Source of the DNA: Mariniblastus sp964414815
GTDB lineage: Bacteria; Planctomycetota; Planctomycetia; Pirellulales; Pirellulaceae
Assembly: GCA_964414815.1 (NCBI GenBank)
Contig: CAYPXY010000015.1
Coordinates: 1 to 64,000, forward strand
Reading direction: 5' to 3'
Length of the DNA stretch: 64,000 nt
The position numbers were made by a program, and so were the translations under genes. Below are positions 17,636 to 25,725 of the stretch, in pieces. The notes beneath the pieces were generated by a model. The model saw only the letters and a list, made by a program, of their open reading frames with translations, made no database searches and had not been told where the DNA came from. The stretch's first letter is position 1; the number at the start of each line of letters is the position of its first letter.

Positions 17636-17881
17636 ATGGCATCGGTCCAAGAACGAGTCATCAACATTGTTGCTGAGCAACTTGGAGTTGAAAAAGAAAA
17701 AATCAAACTGGATTCCAATTTTGTCAACGATTTGGGCGCCGATTCACTCGATACGGTCGAACTGGTGATGGAACTGGAAGAAGAGTTTGATATCAATATC
17801 CCCGACGACGCTGCCGAAAAAATTCAGACCGTCGGACAGGCAGTCACTCATATCGACAGTTGTCTCGCTGCGTCCAACTAG
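17636..17881 (+). CDS. acpP: Acyl carrier protein
   Basis: An 81-residue acidic carrier of growing fatty acyl chains. The phosphopantetheine attachment site is Ser37 in GADSLDTVELVMELEEEF; helices I-IV have the usual lengths. It has its own strong promoter/RBS region. In most bacteria fabF follows at once; here 379 bp with a broken S23 gene and its flanking repeats have come between. Confidence 0.97.
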   Translation: MASVQERVINIVAEQLGVEKEKIKLDSNFVNDLGADSLDTVELVMELEEEFDINIPDDAAEKIQTVGQAVTHIDSCLAASN

Positions 17882-18021
17882 TTGTGGGTTGTTGAAATCC
17901 CCAGGCAGATACAAGATGTGTTTGCTATAGGAATCGTCCGCAACACCACCTGACTCAGCGATAAAACAATATCCGCGCTTAGCTCGCACTGGTACGATGT
18001 TGCCTCTGCGGGCTTTTTTTG

Positions 18022-18260
18022 GTTTTCAGAGTACCGTTTTCGGTTTTCAGTTATTCAATCTGTGCCGAAAGGGCGGTTGCGATGACATGCCATTCGTTTG
18101 AAGATTTGGATGTTTGGAAAAAGGGATGCCGATTGTCTGTACAGGTGTTTGGATCTGAATCAAAAGAAATCTCGAAAATGTTGACAGGCCTCATTCGATC
18201 TCTAAATTCGAACGATGTCGATACTGAAAATTGAAAACTGTACTCTGAAAACTGAAAACC
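18022..18260. repeat. Inverted TTTTCAG-rich repeats flanking an S23 remnant
   Basis: The left arm (18022-18060) contains GGTTTTCAGAGTACCGTTTTC and the right arm (18219-18260) contains GTACTCTGAAAACTGAAAACC, its approximate reverse complement. The 239-bp unit holds the S23 remnant and ends exactly at the ATG of fabF, so the fabF leader is now repeat sequence without a Shine-Dalgarno. Confidence 0.65.
18082..18234 (+). pseudogene. S23/four-helix bundle protein remnant
   Basis: The first 20 residues (SFEDLDVWKKGCRLSVQVF) are the conserved N-terminal helix of the S23-type four-helix bundle proteins first described from 23S rRNA intervening sequences; the next residues (KEISKMLTGLIRSLNSN) are the C-terminal helix of the same family. 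The two middle helices, about 70 residues, are missing, so an internal in-frame deletion has occurred. The gene is enclosed in inverted repeats between acpP and fabF. Function of intact relatives is not settled. Confidence 0.65.
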
Positions 18261-19529
18261 ATGACACGTCGAGTTGTTATCACTGGTTGGGGAATTGTGA
18301 CTTCGCTTAGTTGCGATGTGGACGACTGTTGGCAGCGATTGCTCAACGGCGAAAGCGGCATTCATCCCATCACTCTTTTTTCTGTCGAAGATCAGAAAGT
18401 CAAATTCGGCGGAGATGTCCAGAACTGGGACGCGACGGAAGCACTGGGCCAGAAAGAGGTCAACAAAATTGACCGCTACACCCAGTTCGCGATGGTAGCG
18501 GCTGACAATGCCCTCCGGTTTGCCAATTTTCCAACCACTGCGCTGAGTGCAAGCGGCAGTAACAGGCTCGAAAACGGGCATCGATACGGGGTGGTAATGG
18601 GCTCCGGGATCGGCGGGATGCTTACCCATGGCGAGCAAATGGAACGACTGATCGCCAAAGGTCCCAGCCGCGTTTCACCGATGACCATCCCCAAACTGAT
18701 GCTCAACGCAGCGGGCGGCAATATCGCAATCAAGCATGGCTTCCGCGGGCCGAACTACAGCGTCGCAACAGCCTGTGCGAGCGCCACTAACGCCATGGGG
18801 AACGCTTTCGATCTGATCCGTATGAACGTGTGTGACATGGTCGTTACCGGTGGAACCGAAGCCGCCCTCGATCGACTCGGACTGGCGGCGTTTTCGAATA
18901 TGAAAGCCCTGTCAACCTACGATGGCGATCCAGCGAAAGCCAGTCGCCCGTTCGAACTCCACCGAGATGGATTTGTGTTTTCCGAAGGAGCCGGCGTGTT
19001 GTTGTTTGAGTCGCTGGAACACGCTCAAGCCCGTGGAGCCACCATTCTGGCAGAAGTCGTCGGTTTCGGAACGTCGTGCGATGCCGGCCACATTACATCT
19101 CCTGATGAGCGGGGCGAAGGCGCTGCCGCCGCGATGCAAGCCGCACTCGAGAGCGGCAATATTCGGCCTGACCAAATCGACTACATCAACGCCCACGGAA
19201 CCAGCACCCCACTGGGCGATAAAGCCGAAACGCAGGCTGTTAAAAACGTGTTGGGCGATCATGCGACGCGCGTGAGCATCAGCAGCACCAAATCATCCCT
19301 GGGCCATTCGCTCGGCGCCAGCGGTGGGATTGAACTGATCGTCACCGTCAAAGCGATTCTGGAAGGCGTCGTTCCGCCCACCATCAATTTGGAGACTCCC
19401 GATCCCGATTGCGATCTCGACTACACGCCCAACACTCCCCGCAAACGGGACATCACCTACGCCATGAGCAACAGCTTCGGGTTCGGCGGGCACAATGCTT
19501 CAATCATTGTGAAGAAGTTTGTTGAGTAG
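18261..19529 (+). CDS. fabF: 3-oxoacyl-[ACP] synthase II
   Basis: A 422-residue condensing enzyme that extends acyl-ACP with malonyl-ACP. The Cys172-His312-His349 triad is present in TACASATN, NAHGTSTPLGD and KSSLGHSLGASG, along with the C-terminal NSFGFGGHN. The ATG directly follows the right inverted repeat of the S23 remnant, leaving CTGAAAACC before the start and no Shine-Dalgarno. It converges with the CoA-transferase gene, six bases away. Confidence 0.96.
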   Translation: MTRRVVITGWGIVTSLSCDVDDCWQRLLNGESGIHPITLFSVEDQKVKFGGDVQNWDATEALGQKEVNKIDRYTQFAMVAADNALRFANFPTTALSASGSNRLENGHRYGVVMGSGIGGMLTHGEQMERLIAKGPSRVSPMTIPKLMLNAAGGNIAIKHGFRGPNYSVATACASATNAMGNAFDLIRMNVCDMVVTGGTEAALDRLGLAAFSNMKALSTYDGDPAKASRPFELHRDGFVFSEGAGVLLFESLEHAQARGATILAEVVGFGTSCDAGHITSPDERGEGAAAAMQAALESGNIRPDQIDYINAHGTSTPLGDKAETQAVKNVLGDHATRVSISSTKSSLGHSLGASGGIELIVTVKAILEGVVPPTINLETPDPDCDLDYTPNTPRKRDITYAMSNSFGFGGHNASIIVKKFVE

Positions 19530-19535
19530 TTTTAA

Positions 19536-20228
19536 CTAATTCGCATACACCGGAATTTCGATGTCGTTTCGATAGTCGGCTCCTTGATAGATTCGCTCAA
19601 CGAAGATGCCGGGAAGATGAACGTCTTCTCCCTGGATTTCGCCCAGCGGAACCAGTTCTTCCACTTCGGCGATCGTTACTGTTGCCGCCATCGCCATGAG
19701 CGGTGAAAAATTGCGAGCGGTCTCTTTGAACCAAAGATTCCCAAACGTATCACCTCGCTGGGCTTTGATCATTGCAAAGTCAGCATGGAGCGGCAGCTCC
19801 AAAATGCAGGGTTTATCAAAGTGCTTGACCTCCTTTCCATCCGCAACCACCGTACCGTAACCGGTGGGAGTATAGAAACCGCGAATCCCCATTCCCGCGG
19901 CGCGAATTCGCTCGGAAAACGTTCCCTGAGGGACCAGCGTGACGTCGACCTCCCCGGCCAACATCTGCTGTTCGAGATCCGGATTACCGCCGACATAGGA
20001 ACAGGTGGCTCTTGAAATCTGTCGGTTCTTGAGCAGCAATGCCAACCCGCGACCGGAGTTGCCAATGTTGTTCGAAATGGCATGAACGTTTTTGATTCCG
20101 CGTCGCACCAATTCGTCGATGCTGTTTTCAGGAATCCCGCACAAGCCAAACCCACCACTCATCAATGAGATGCCGTCGGTGACGTCAAAGAGTGCTTCAG
20201 ATGCATTGGGGAAAACTTTACTTTTCAT
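19536..20228 (-). CDS. scoA: 3-oxoacid CoA-transferase subunit A (orphan)
   Basis: A 230-residue subunit A of the succinyl-CoA:3-ketoacid (acetoacetate) CoA-transferase family, which moves CoA between acyl groups in ketone body and short fatty acid use. Seen: SGGFGLCGIPENSI near residue 25, SNNIGNSGRGLALLL, VTLVPQGTFSERIRAAG and GFYTPTGYGT. The catalytic Glu lies in subunit B, which usually follows immediately; here the next gene downstream is the converging fabF, and upstream there are only repeats. Either subunit B is elsewhere or this is a stranded half. Confidence 0.9.
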   Translation of the reverse strand: MKSKVFPNASEALFDVTDGISLMSGGFGLCGIPENSIDELVRRGIKNVHAISNNIGNSGRGLALLLKNRQISRATCSYVGGNPDLEQQMLAGEVDVTLVPQGTFSERIRAAGMGIRGFYTPTGYGTVVADGKEVKHFDKPCILELPLHADFAMIKAQRGDTFGNLWFKETARNFSPLMAMAATVTIAEVEELVPLGEIQGEDVHLPGIFVERIYQGADYRNDIEIPVYAN

Positions 20229-20281
20229 GGGAATAAGAGTTACAGGTTGGGAATGATCGCTGATAGGTTCAAAGTAGTTTT

Positions 20282-20374
20282 AAACGCAAGGGCGCGAAGA
20301 CGCAGAGACGCTATGAAGGAACTCGACCTTCTTTGAATATCCCTTGCGCCCTCGCGTCTTGGCGCCCTGGCGTT
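20282..20374. repeat. AACGCAAGGGCGC hairpin repeat, copy 1
   Basis: An imperfect palindrome of about 93 bp. The left arm AAACGCAAGGGCGCGAAGACG and the right arm CGTCTTGGCGCCCTGGCGTT are nearly reverse complements; the loop is TATGAAGGAACTCGACC.. and is also conserved in copy 2. Such units give rise to chance reading frames rich in Arg and Ala; none is a gene. Confidence 0.7.
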
Positions 20375-20425
20375 GAAGTTTTTATCTTCCATGGTTATAG
20401 ATTGGGAATGATCGCTGAAAGCTTT

Positions 20426-20518
20426 AAACGCAAGGGCGCCAAGACGCAGAGACGCTATGAAGGAACTCGACCTTCTTTGAATATCCCTTGCGGCCTCGCG
20501 TCTTGGCGCCTTTGCGTT
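20426..20518. repeat. AACGCAAGGGCGC hairpin repeat, copy 2
   Basis: Almost identical to copy 1 over its full 93 bp, in the same orientation and 144 bp further on; the sequence before each copy (TTGGGAATGATCGCTGA) is also shared, so a unit of about 140 bp has been tandemly duplicated. Confidence 0.7.
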
Positions 20519-20546
20519 GAAGTTTCTACGTTGAAGCTTTTGCGTT

Positions 20547-20927
20547 TCATAGGCCATTCACCACCCGATGGATTCCGTTTTTGACGATTCGCTCGCCAAA
20601 GTTGATCACCAGTCCTAATTTCAGTCCGGTCAACCGCAAGTAAGTCAATGTTTGGGCTTCGAAAATCGCGTTGTAAGCTGTCACTGCTTTGCACTCGACG
20701 ATGACCAGCTTGTCCACCATCAAATCGATCCGCAGAGGCGAAGCCAGTATGTGCCCTTTGTAGGGAATGGGGAGTGACAACTGACGTTGTACCTGGCAAC
20801 CCCGTTGTTGCAATTCCCAAACCAAGGCTTCCTCATAAACACTTTCGAGTAGGCCGGGGCCTCCGAGAGTGCGGTGGACTTCGATTGCAGATTCGACGAT
20901 GAGCCGGCTGATTTCATTTTCGGTCAT
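20547..20927 (-). CDS. GxxExxY protein (PD-(D/E)XK nuclease-like fold)
   Basis: A 126-residue GxxExxY protein (PDDEXK_3 family). The motif GGPGLLESVYEEAL lies near residue 25; RIDLMVDKLVIVECKAV near residue 70 is the D-(X)n-E-X-K core typical of the nuclease fold. Activity has not been clearly shown for the family. The ATG at 20927 is preferred over a TTG at 20942. The gene is enclosed by three hairpin repeats (two downstream, one upstream), a setting in which I have seen this family in related genomes, so gene and repeats may form one unit. Confidence 0.8.
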   Translation of the reverse strand: MTENEISRLIVESAIEVHRTLGGPGLLESVYEEALVWELQQRGCQVQRQLSLPIPYKGHILASPLRIDLMVDKLVIVECKAVTAYNAIFEAQTLTYLRLTGLKLGLVINFGERIVKNGIHRVVNGL

Positions 20928-20968
20928 GATTTTAATCCTCAACTGATGGAACGCAAGGAAGAGAATTT

Positions 20969-21077
20969 TAAACGCAAAGGCGCGAAGGCACAGAGACGCA
21001 AAGATTAACTTTCTGTAATTAACTTACTTTATACTAATACCCCTTTGCGGCTTCGCGTCCCGGCGTCTTTGCGTTAA
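20969..21077. repeat. AACGCAAGGGCGC hairpin repeat, copy 3 (diverged)
   Basis: The arms AAACGCAAAGGCGCGAAGGC and GCGTCCCGGCGTCTTTGCGTT match copies 1 and 2; the loop is different and AT-rich. It lies just upstream of the GxxExxY gene. Confidence 0.65.
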
Positions 21078-21150
21078 TCCTTTTGAGTAAGGAGGAGCAT
21101 TCTGACCGTACTGTCAGGATTTTTGAACACGAGCAAGAAACATTAATAGA

Positions 21151-22335
21151 TCAAGCGCTTCTTAAAGTTTCCCTCATTTTCTCAAATGCTTCGTCCAGTC
21201 GCTTCTCTTCCGATACCAACGGTGGCGCCAGGATCATCATGTTGCCTTTCGTAAACAAATACAACCCATTCGCCACCCAAGTTGTCCACGGCGGCAACTC
21301 ACGATCACCGAATTCGATGGCAGCCAACATTCCTTGAATACGAACGGCCGAAGCGTTGAACGTCTGGGCAATCGATTGCACACCGTCTTGGAATACGGCT
21401 TCCAAGCGAGTTAGATTTTCGCGAAACGTCCGCTCGTTGATCTGATCCAGCACCGCCCCCATGGCAGCCAGTCCCAACGGATGGGCATAGTTCGTCAAAC
21501 CGCCAATCAAAATCTGATCGTCATAAAACTGGGCGATAGATTGACTGACCCAGACCGCACCGAACGGAATGTATCCACCGGTGATTGCTTTGCTCATGCA
21601 GATCATATCCGGCTTGGCATCCAACGATTGAAACGCAAACGGCGTTTGGCATCGGCAAAACCCGACCAGGACTTCATCCAGAATCAAAATCAAACCCCAC
21701 TGGTCGCAAATCTTTCGCAACCCGGCAAACCATCCTGGCGGCGGGATGACCACTCCATTCGTGCCGGAAATTGTCTCCACAATGATTGCAGCGATCCGTT
21801 CAGGTCCGACCTGTTCGATGACCTCACGAACGCCGTCCGCGTTGGGATCGACATCGGGTTCGGGAATGCGTGCCGTCCCTTCGTCAAACGTCAAATGTTC
21901 ATCGCTTCGCCAGTCACCGGAGACGGACATCGCGCCCAATGAAGCACCGTGGTAGCTTTTCTTGCGAGCAAGGATGATGGGCCGTCCGGTGACTCGTCGA
22001 GCCATCTTGATCGCATTTTCGACCGATTCCGCGCCGCTGACGGTATAGAAAACCTTGCCCTGGTTTTGTCCGGTCAGCGAAATCAACTCGCGGGAAACAC
22101 GTTCCTTCAGTGAAAAAGTTCCTTTCGGCGTGCAGATCGGCAGCTCGTGAAGTTGCCGGGTGATGTGATCGACAATGGGCTGATTGCTGTGGCCAAACGA
22201 TGCCTGAAAACTCGTGGAAATGAAATCATACAGCCGGCTTCCATCCGACAAAATGAACTCGTCATGCTCGGCGCGTTCGATATTGAGACTTGGCATCGAG
22301 CGCTGCTTGGTCCACGTATAGAAAAATGAATTCAT
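21151..22335 (-). CDS. Class III pyridoxal-phosphate aminotransferase
   Basis: A 394-residue omega-amino-acid type aminotransferase. Seen: SGAESVENAIKMAR (cofactor phosphate site, ~100), KKSYHGASLGAM, LILDEVLVGFCR with the Asp220 that pairs with the pyridine nitrogen, and Lys249 in MSKAITGG for the Schiff base. The acceptor is not predictable. It is followed upstream (same strand, 30 bp away) by a C45 acyltransferase-like gene, so the two probably form an operon acting on one amine-containing metabolite. Confidence 0.92.
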   Translation of the reverse strand: MNSFFYTWTKQRSMPSLNIERAEHDEFILSDGSRLYDFISTSFQASFGHSNQPIVDHITRQLHELPICTPKGTFSLKERVSRELISLTGQNQGKVFYTVSGAESVENAIKMARRVTGRPIILARKKSYHGASLGAMSVSGDWRSDEHLTFDEGTARIPEPDVDPNADGVREVIEQVGPERIAAIIVETISGTNGVVIPPPGWFAGLRKICDQWGLILILDEVLVGFCRCQTPFAFQSLDAKPDMICMSKAITGGYIPFGAVWVSQSIAQFYDDQILIGGLTNYAHPLGLAAMGAVLDQINERTFRENLTRLEAVFQDGVQSIAQTFNASAVRIQGMLAAIEFGDRELPPWTTWVANGLYLFTKGNMMILAPPLVSEEKRLDEAFEKMRETLRSA

Positions 22336-22365
22336 AAGTATAAGTAGAACAGAATGAACTTCGTT

Positions 22366-23442
22366 CTAGGTTGATTCCAATTGAAACTCGTGTTGAACAA
22401 AATTTGCGTCATGAAGCGGGTCGCCCCGCCACATTCGAACCAGGCCGGTATTCAAGTCTCCGATCGCACCGCCGCAGGTGATTGAGGGGTCTTGCGAATG
22501 GGTTTGAAAATTTGAACAAATCGATCGGGGATAGCCTTCGTGATCATTCAGTAACTGGCTTGCCGTTTCAAGATCAACCACATCTCCGATTTTCTTCTCG
22601 ATCAACTCGTATCGGACATGGGTTGTCGAAGTCATGGCAACTCGAGCCTCCTGCTGGCGGACCGTTTCGCTCAAACAGTGATTGGTGTGAAAGAGACAGC
22701 CTTCAGTTTCTCCATTCAGTTGCGAAACCATTTCATCAGCGGATGGAGAGACTTCCCAGAACTCGCCACCGTCTCGCCCCGCCAACAGAAAGCTTCGGCC
22801 GGAAGTAAGTAACCTGCTTTTCAAGAGGCTTCGTTGGGCTTGCCGGTCTGGCGTTTGAAGCAACCGACGAATCAGAACGGGCCACAGCACGCCCGGCTTT
22901 GCCCCAACCGTGTTGAGATTGTTGACACCGACCATTTGCCCCGTACCGGAATATCCCATCATCCCGACACATCCAACCAGACTGAACACAATGAGCTCCG
23001 GGCGATCATCGGCCGCCGGGATTTGGATGCAACACACATATCGTTTCGCACTGCCATGCATGTCCCAGGTCTGTCCCGCGACTCGATTTCCGTTTCGATG
23101 GACGTAAATGGCGCTACATCCTTGATCGGGTACTTCGATATCCCGGAAGTCCGTGTAGTTGTTGAGTACCACCATATCCGAAATCGAAACCGCAGCCCCT
23201 TCGGCGATCCCTTCAACCTCATCCGCAAGATCAACGTCGAATTTTTGGGTTAAATGCCACTGCTCTTGGGCCAGTGACTCGATCAACGCCGAATCCAGCC
23301 GGGCATTCTTCTCTCGCATCAATTTTGTACGAATTTTCACCAATTCTTGAATAGCAGTCCGCCACGATTCACCATGCGCACGCCCCCAGTTTTTCGGGGT
23401 CGAACCGGAAGCATATTCGATAATGGGAAATTGAATGTCCAT
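22366..23442 (-). CDS. C45 acyltransferase/peptidase-family Ntn hydrolase
   Basis: A 358-residue protein of the acyl-CoA:6-aminopenicillanate acyltransferase (C45) family. The self-processing nucleophile is Cys109 in DQGCSAIYV, and GQTWDMHG, GYSGTGQMVGVNNLN and FLLAGRDG match the family. It would cleave or transfer an acyl group on an amine; the real substrate is unknown. ATG 23442 is preferred over TTG 23457. It is the first gene of an operon with the class III aminotransferase. Confidence 0.85.
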   Translation of the reverse strand: MDIQFPIIEYASGSTPKNWGRAHGESWRTAIQELVKIRTKLMREKNARLDSALIESLAQEQWHLTQKFDVDLADEVEGIAEGAAVSISDMVVLNNYTDFRDIEVPDQGCSAIYVHRNGNRVAGQTWDMHGSAKRYVCCIQIPAADDRPELIVFSLVGCVGMMGYSGTGQMVGVNNLNTVGAKPGVLWPVLIRRLLQTPDRQAQRSLLKSRLLTSGRSFLLAGRDGGEFWEVSPSADEMVSQLNGETEGCLFHTNHCLSETVRQQEARVAMTSTTHVRYELIEKKIGDVVDLETASQLLNDHEGYPRSICSNFQTHSQDPSITCGGAIGDLNTGLVRMWRGDPLHDANFVQHEFQLEST

Positions 23443-23587
23443 GGCAGGCTGGGACAAAGTCGTGGCAAAGATGTTTTACTAAAAAAAGCCAATCACTGCG
23501 ACAGCTTATAGTTTTAGTTACATTTTATGGCAGGTTTCCATCCGACCGTTCGAGCCTTTGAAAGTCGGGTTGTAATTTTGGCAAATC

Positions 23588-23605
23588 GTGGTATTATAAT
23601 ACCAC
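23588..23605. promoter_or_regulatory. Perfect 18-bp palindrome overlapping a -10 box (operator)
   Basis: GTGGTATTATAATACCAC is a perfect palindrome containing TATTAT and TATAAT; TTGTAA stands 16 bp before TATTAT. It lies 20 bp before the toxin start and is well placed to be the binding site of the HTH antitoxin encoded downstream. Confidence 0.7.
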
Positions 23606-23624
23606 AGACACCAGGAGTCGATAG

Positions 23625-23892
23625 GTGTCGTTTGGTTCAATTATATGGGATCTTGAGGACGATCCTGAAGGAAATGTACAACACTGCTTGGAACATGGGA
23701 GTCACCCAAGAAGAAGTAGAAGAGGTATTCCAAAACATTATCGACTCGGACATTAGTCTATCCTCTGGTCGACCGGTAGTTTTCGGAGATACAAACGGAG
23801 GCCGTCATTTAATGGTGGTTTATGAGGAAGTCAATTCTGACACTGTTTATCCAGTAACCGCGTATGAAGTGCCAAGGAAAAGAGAACGATGA
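23625..23892 (+). pseudogene. Toxin of an HTH-linked toxin-antitoxin pair, frameshifted
   Basis: Read from GTG 23625 (Shine-Dalgarno AGGAG at 23613) the protein starts SFGSIIWDLEDDPEGNVQHCLEHG and then leaves the frame; the plus-one frame continues with VTQEEVEEVFQNIID..GRPVVFGDTNGGRHLMVVYEEV..YPVTAYEVP to the stop at 23892. The two halves join as one typical small toxin (about 88 residues, with the HG-x-T-x-EE-V-E-E-V motif) if one G is removed from GGG near 23697. The other half-length reading frame that opens at 23527 is not the natural start. Either a real inactivating mutation or a sequencing error. Confidence 0.75.
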
Positions 23893-24227
23893 AACGGATC
23901 AACCGCGACCGGCTTTTGACGCCGGATGAAGCTGCCAATTACAAATCGATTCGCGCCAAAGTTACGGAAGACCTTCCTGATTTGATTGCTCGACATCATC
24001 AGCGGATGGCTACTTTGGATCAACTGGATGAAGTCCTGGATCAACTCAAGGCCGCGCGTGAGTCCAAGGGACTGAGTCTTGCTGACCTGACGGAACTGAC
24101 CGGCATGGATCGATCGGCGCTTTCGAAACTCGAAAACGGACAGCGGGGAAACCCAACGGTTGAAACTCTGGTACGTTACGCAGAAGCGGTTGGCAAACAC
24201 CTCGTCGTGTTAGTTACGGATCGATGA
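23889..24227 (+). CDS. XRE-type HTH antitoxin
   Basis: A 112-residue protein with a helical N-terminal part and an XRE-type helix-turn-helix at residues ~55-105 (ARESKGLSLADLTELTGMDRSALSKLENGQRGNPTVETLVRYAEAVGK). Its ATG overlaps the toxin stop (ATGA), the usual translational coupling. It probably represses its own operon at the palindrome 23588-23605 and neutralises the toxin. It converges with the 24234-25646 gene with a 6-bp gap. Confidence 0.85.
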   Translation: MKRINRDRLLTPDEAANYKSIRAKVTEDLPDLIARHHQRMATLDQLDEVLDQLKAARESKGLSLADLTELTGMDRSALSKLENGQRGNPTVETLVRYAEAVGKHLVVLVTDR

Positions 24228-24233
24228 AATGTT

Positions 24234-25646
24234 CTAACCATTGACGATTCTTGCCAATTCCTTCAAGCCGGCTTCTGATTCTGGATCGAACTCGGGAATG
24301 GCAGCATCACTTGGCCAACGCAACGGGCAACGATAATAAATACAATCGCGATACGGTTGCTGATCGGGATAGTCATCGATCAACCGCCGGGTTTCAAAAC
24401 TTCCCATTCCCAGATTAATTGCCCACATTCCTGCTGCCAAACGATCCCGATTCCTGCCGTGAATCGCGTTGTGACCCGCAGCCGTAGCGTACAGCGTGAT
24501 GCCCTGCTTCAGAATCTTTCCCAACGCCCCACGAAAGGCCGCTGCGACGGTCAAATCGAGAACATAAAGGGTGTGTCGATCAGATCGGTACGGATCATCA
24601 AGCGTTCCTCGTTCGTCAGGAAACAATTCGAGCGGTCCTGCGAAAGCCATGCCGGCAATCGAATCGTCGACTTCAACCACAAGGCCAAAACCGAAAGGAT
24701 CGGCAAACAATTGGTCGAATTTTTTGATGGGAGTCTGTCGCACTGGTTCGTAGACGGCCTCCTGCATCGCAGCGACCCGCTCCCTGAAAAGCGGCCAGTT
24801 GTCAGAGCCGATCAATGTAACACGGCTGTCATGCAGTTTAGGCGGCAAAGCCCCCTGAATGAATCGCAACTCGTCGTTCGGATCGAGTTTTTCGCCGCGC
24901 GAAATCGACAACTTGTGAGAAAGCAGTCTTGCATGGAAGCGATAATTGTTGGCCGGATCGCTGTAGTTTGACTCAATAAAATCGAAACGGTCTGGCGTTG
25001 CGGTGCCGTTGTTGTTCCATACATTGGCAATGGCATCAGCGAGAAACTCAATGTCATGCGAAGTAGAGAGCAGTGGAATTCTAATATCGACAAACGACCC
25101 GGACGATATTCCGGCCAATACTCTCTGATCTAAAAACAACTCCAACGGATTGTCGTGTCGGCTGTTGAAGTCGATAAAAATCTTATTGCCTTCAACGGAT
25201 ATAGCTCGTTCCAATTCAGGAACACGAGCGGACCGTGCAGCGATTGCTTCCGCAAGTTTAGTTCCAATGCAATCAAATTCTTCTGGAAACTGTTCGATGA
25301 TGTTCAGAGCAATATAGCTTCGAACATCGGTACGTGGCTTACCTCCATCCATCAGCGAACCGAATTTGTTATCGGCTCCGAAATATCGCGTGATCGCTTC
25401 TCGCAATTCGGTAGTCGTCTCTTCGCTCCACCCATTGCTCCAGCTTTCCGGATGCTGAATCGTGCCGAACAGGGGCGTTGAGTTGTACCCCAGCCCCATT
25501 CCTGCGCTGACTCCATCAAAAACAGGTTCGGCATCGTCGAACACTAACCAAGGCCCGACCGATCGCAATAGATTCGCTTGGGAAACAAGCACCTTCCTGC
25601 GTTCAACTGGCGACTTGTCCGCAAGCTGTTTCAATTCGACCACCAA
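24234..25646 (-). CDS. Uncharacterised protein with a GNAT-like C-terminal domain
   Basis: A protein of about 470 residues with no domain I can name in its first 290 residues. Residues ~320-430 (DDSIAGMAFAGPLELF.., TLYVLDLTVAAAFRG.., LYATAAGHNAIHGRNRDRLA, MGFE-like MGSFETRR) have the strand-turn-helix order of a GNAT acetyltransferase. Tandem neighbours on this strand are the class III aminotransferase and C45 acyltransferase, which hints at one small amine-modifying pathway. The predicted GTG start at 25646 directly abuts the heptamer tandem repeat (25647-25725) and has no Shine-Dalgarno, so the true start is uncertain. Confidence 0.5.
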   Translation of the reverse strand: MVVELKQLADKSPVERRKVLVSQANLLRSVGPWLVFDDAEPVFDGVSAGMGLGYNSTPLFGTIQHPESWSNGWSEETTTELREAITRYFGADNKFGSLMDGGKPRTDVRSYIALNIIEQFPEEFDCIGTKLAEAIAARSARVPELERAISVEGNKIFIDFNSRHDNPLELFLDQRVLAGISSGSFVDIRIPLLSTSHDIEFLADAIANVWNNNGTATPDRFDFIESNYSDPANNYRFHARLLSHKLSISRGEKLDPNDELRFIQGALPPKLHDSRVTLIGSDNWPLFRERVAAMQEAVYEPVRQTPIKKFDQLFADPFGFGLVVEVDDSIAGMAFAGPLELFPDERGTLDDPYRSDRHTLYVLDLTVAAAFRGALGKILKQGITLYATAAGHNAIHGRNRDRLAAGMWAINLGMGSFETRRLIDDYPDQQPYRDCIYYRCPLRWPSDAAIPEFDPESEAGLKELARIVNG

Positions 25647-25725
25647 CTTCTGACTTCTGACTTCTGACTTCTGACTTCTGACTTCTGACTTCTGACTTCT
25701 GACCTCCGACCTCCGACCTCCGACC
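25647..25725. repeat. Heptamer tandem repeat (CTTCTGA / CCTCCGA)
   Basis: About eleven copies of a 7-bp unit, first GACTTCT (seven or eight times) and then GACCTCC (three times). It fills the whole space between the TerB-like gene stop (25725-25727) and the start of the GNAT-like gene. The same family, reverse complemented, is found at 39690-39816. Confidence 0.85.

Noticed and set aside
20240..20560. Arg/Ala-rich reading frame of 105 residues
   Set aside because: It only translates the two hairpin repeat copies and has no RBS or protein-like composition.
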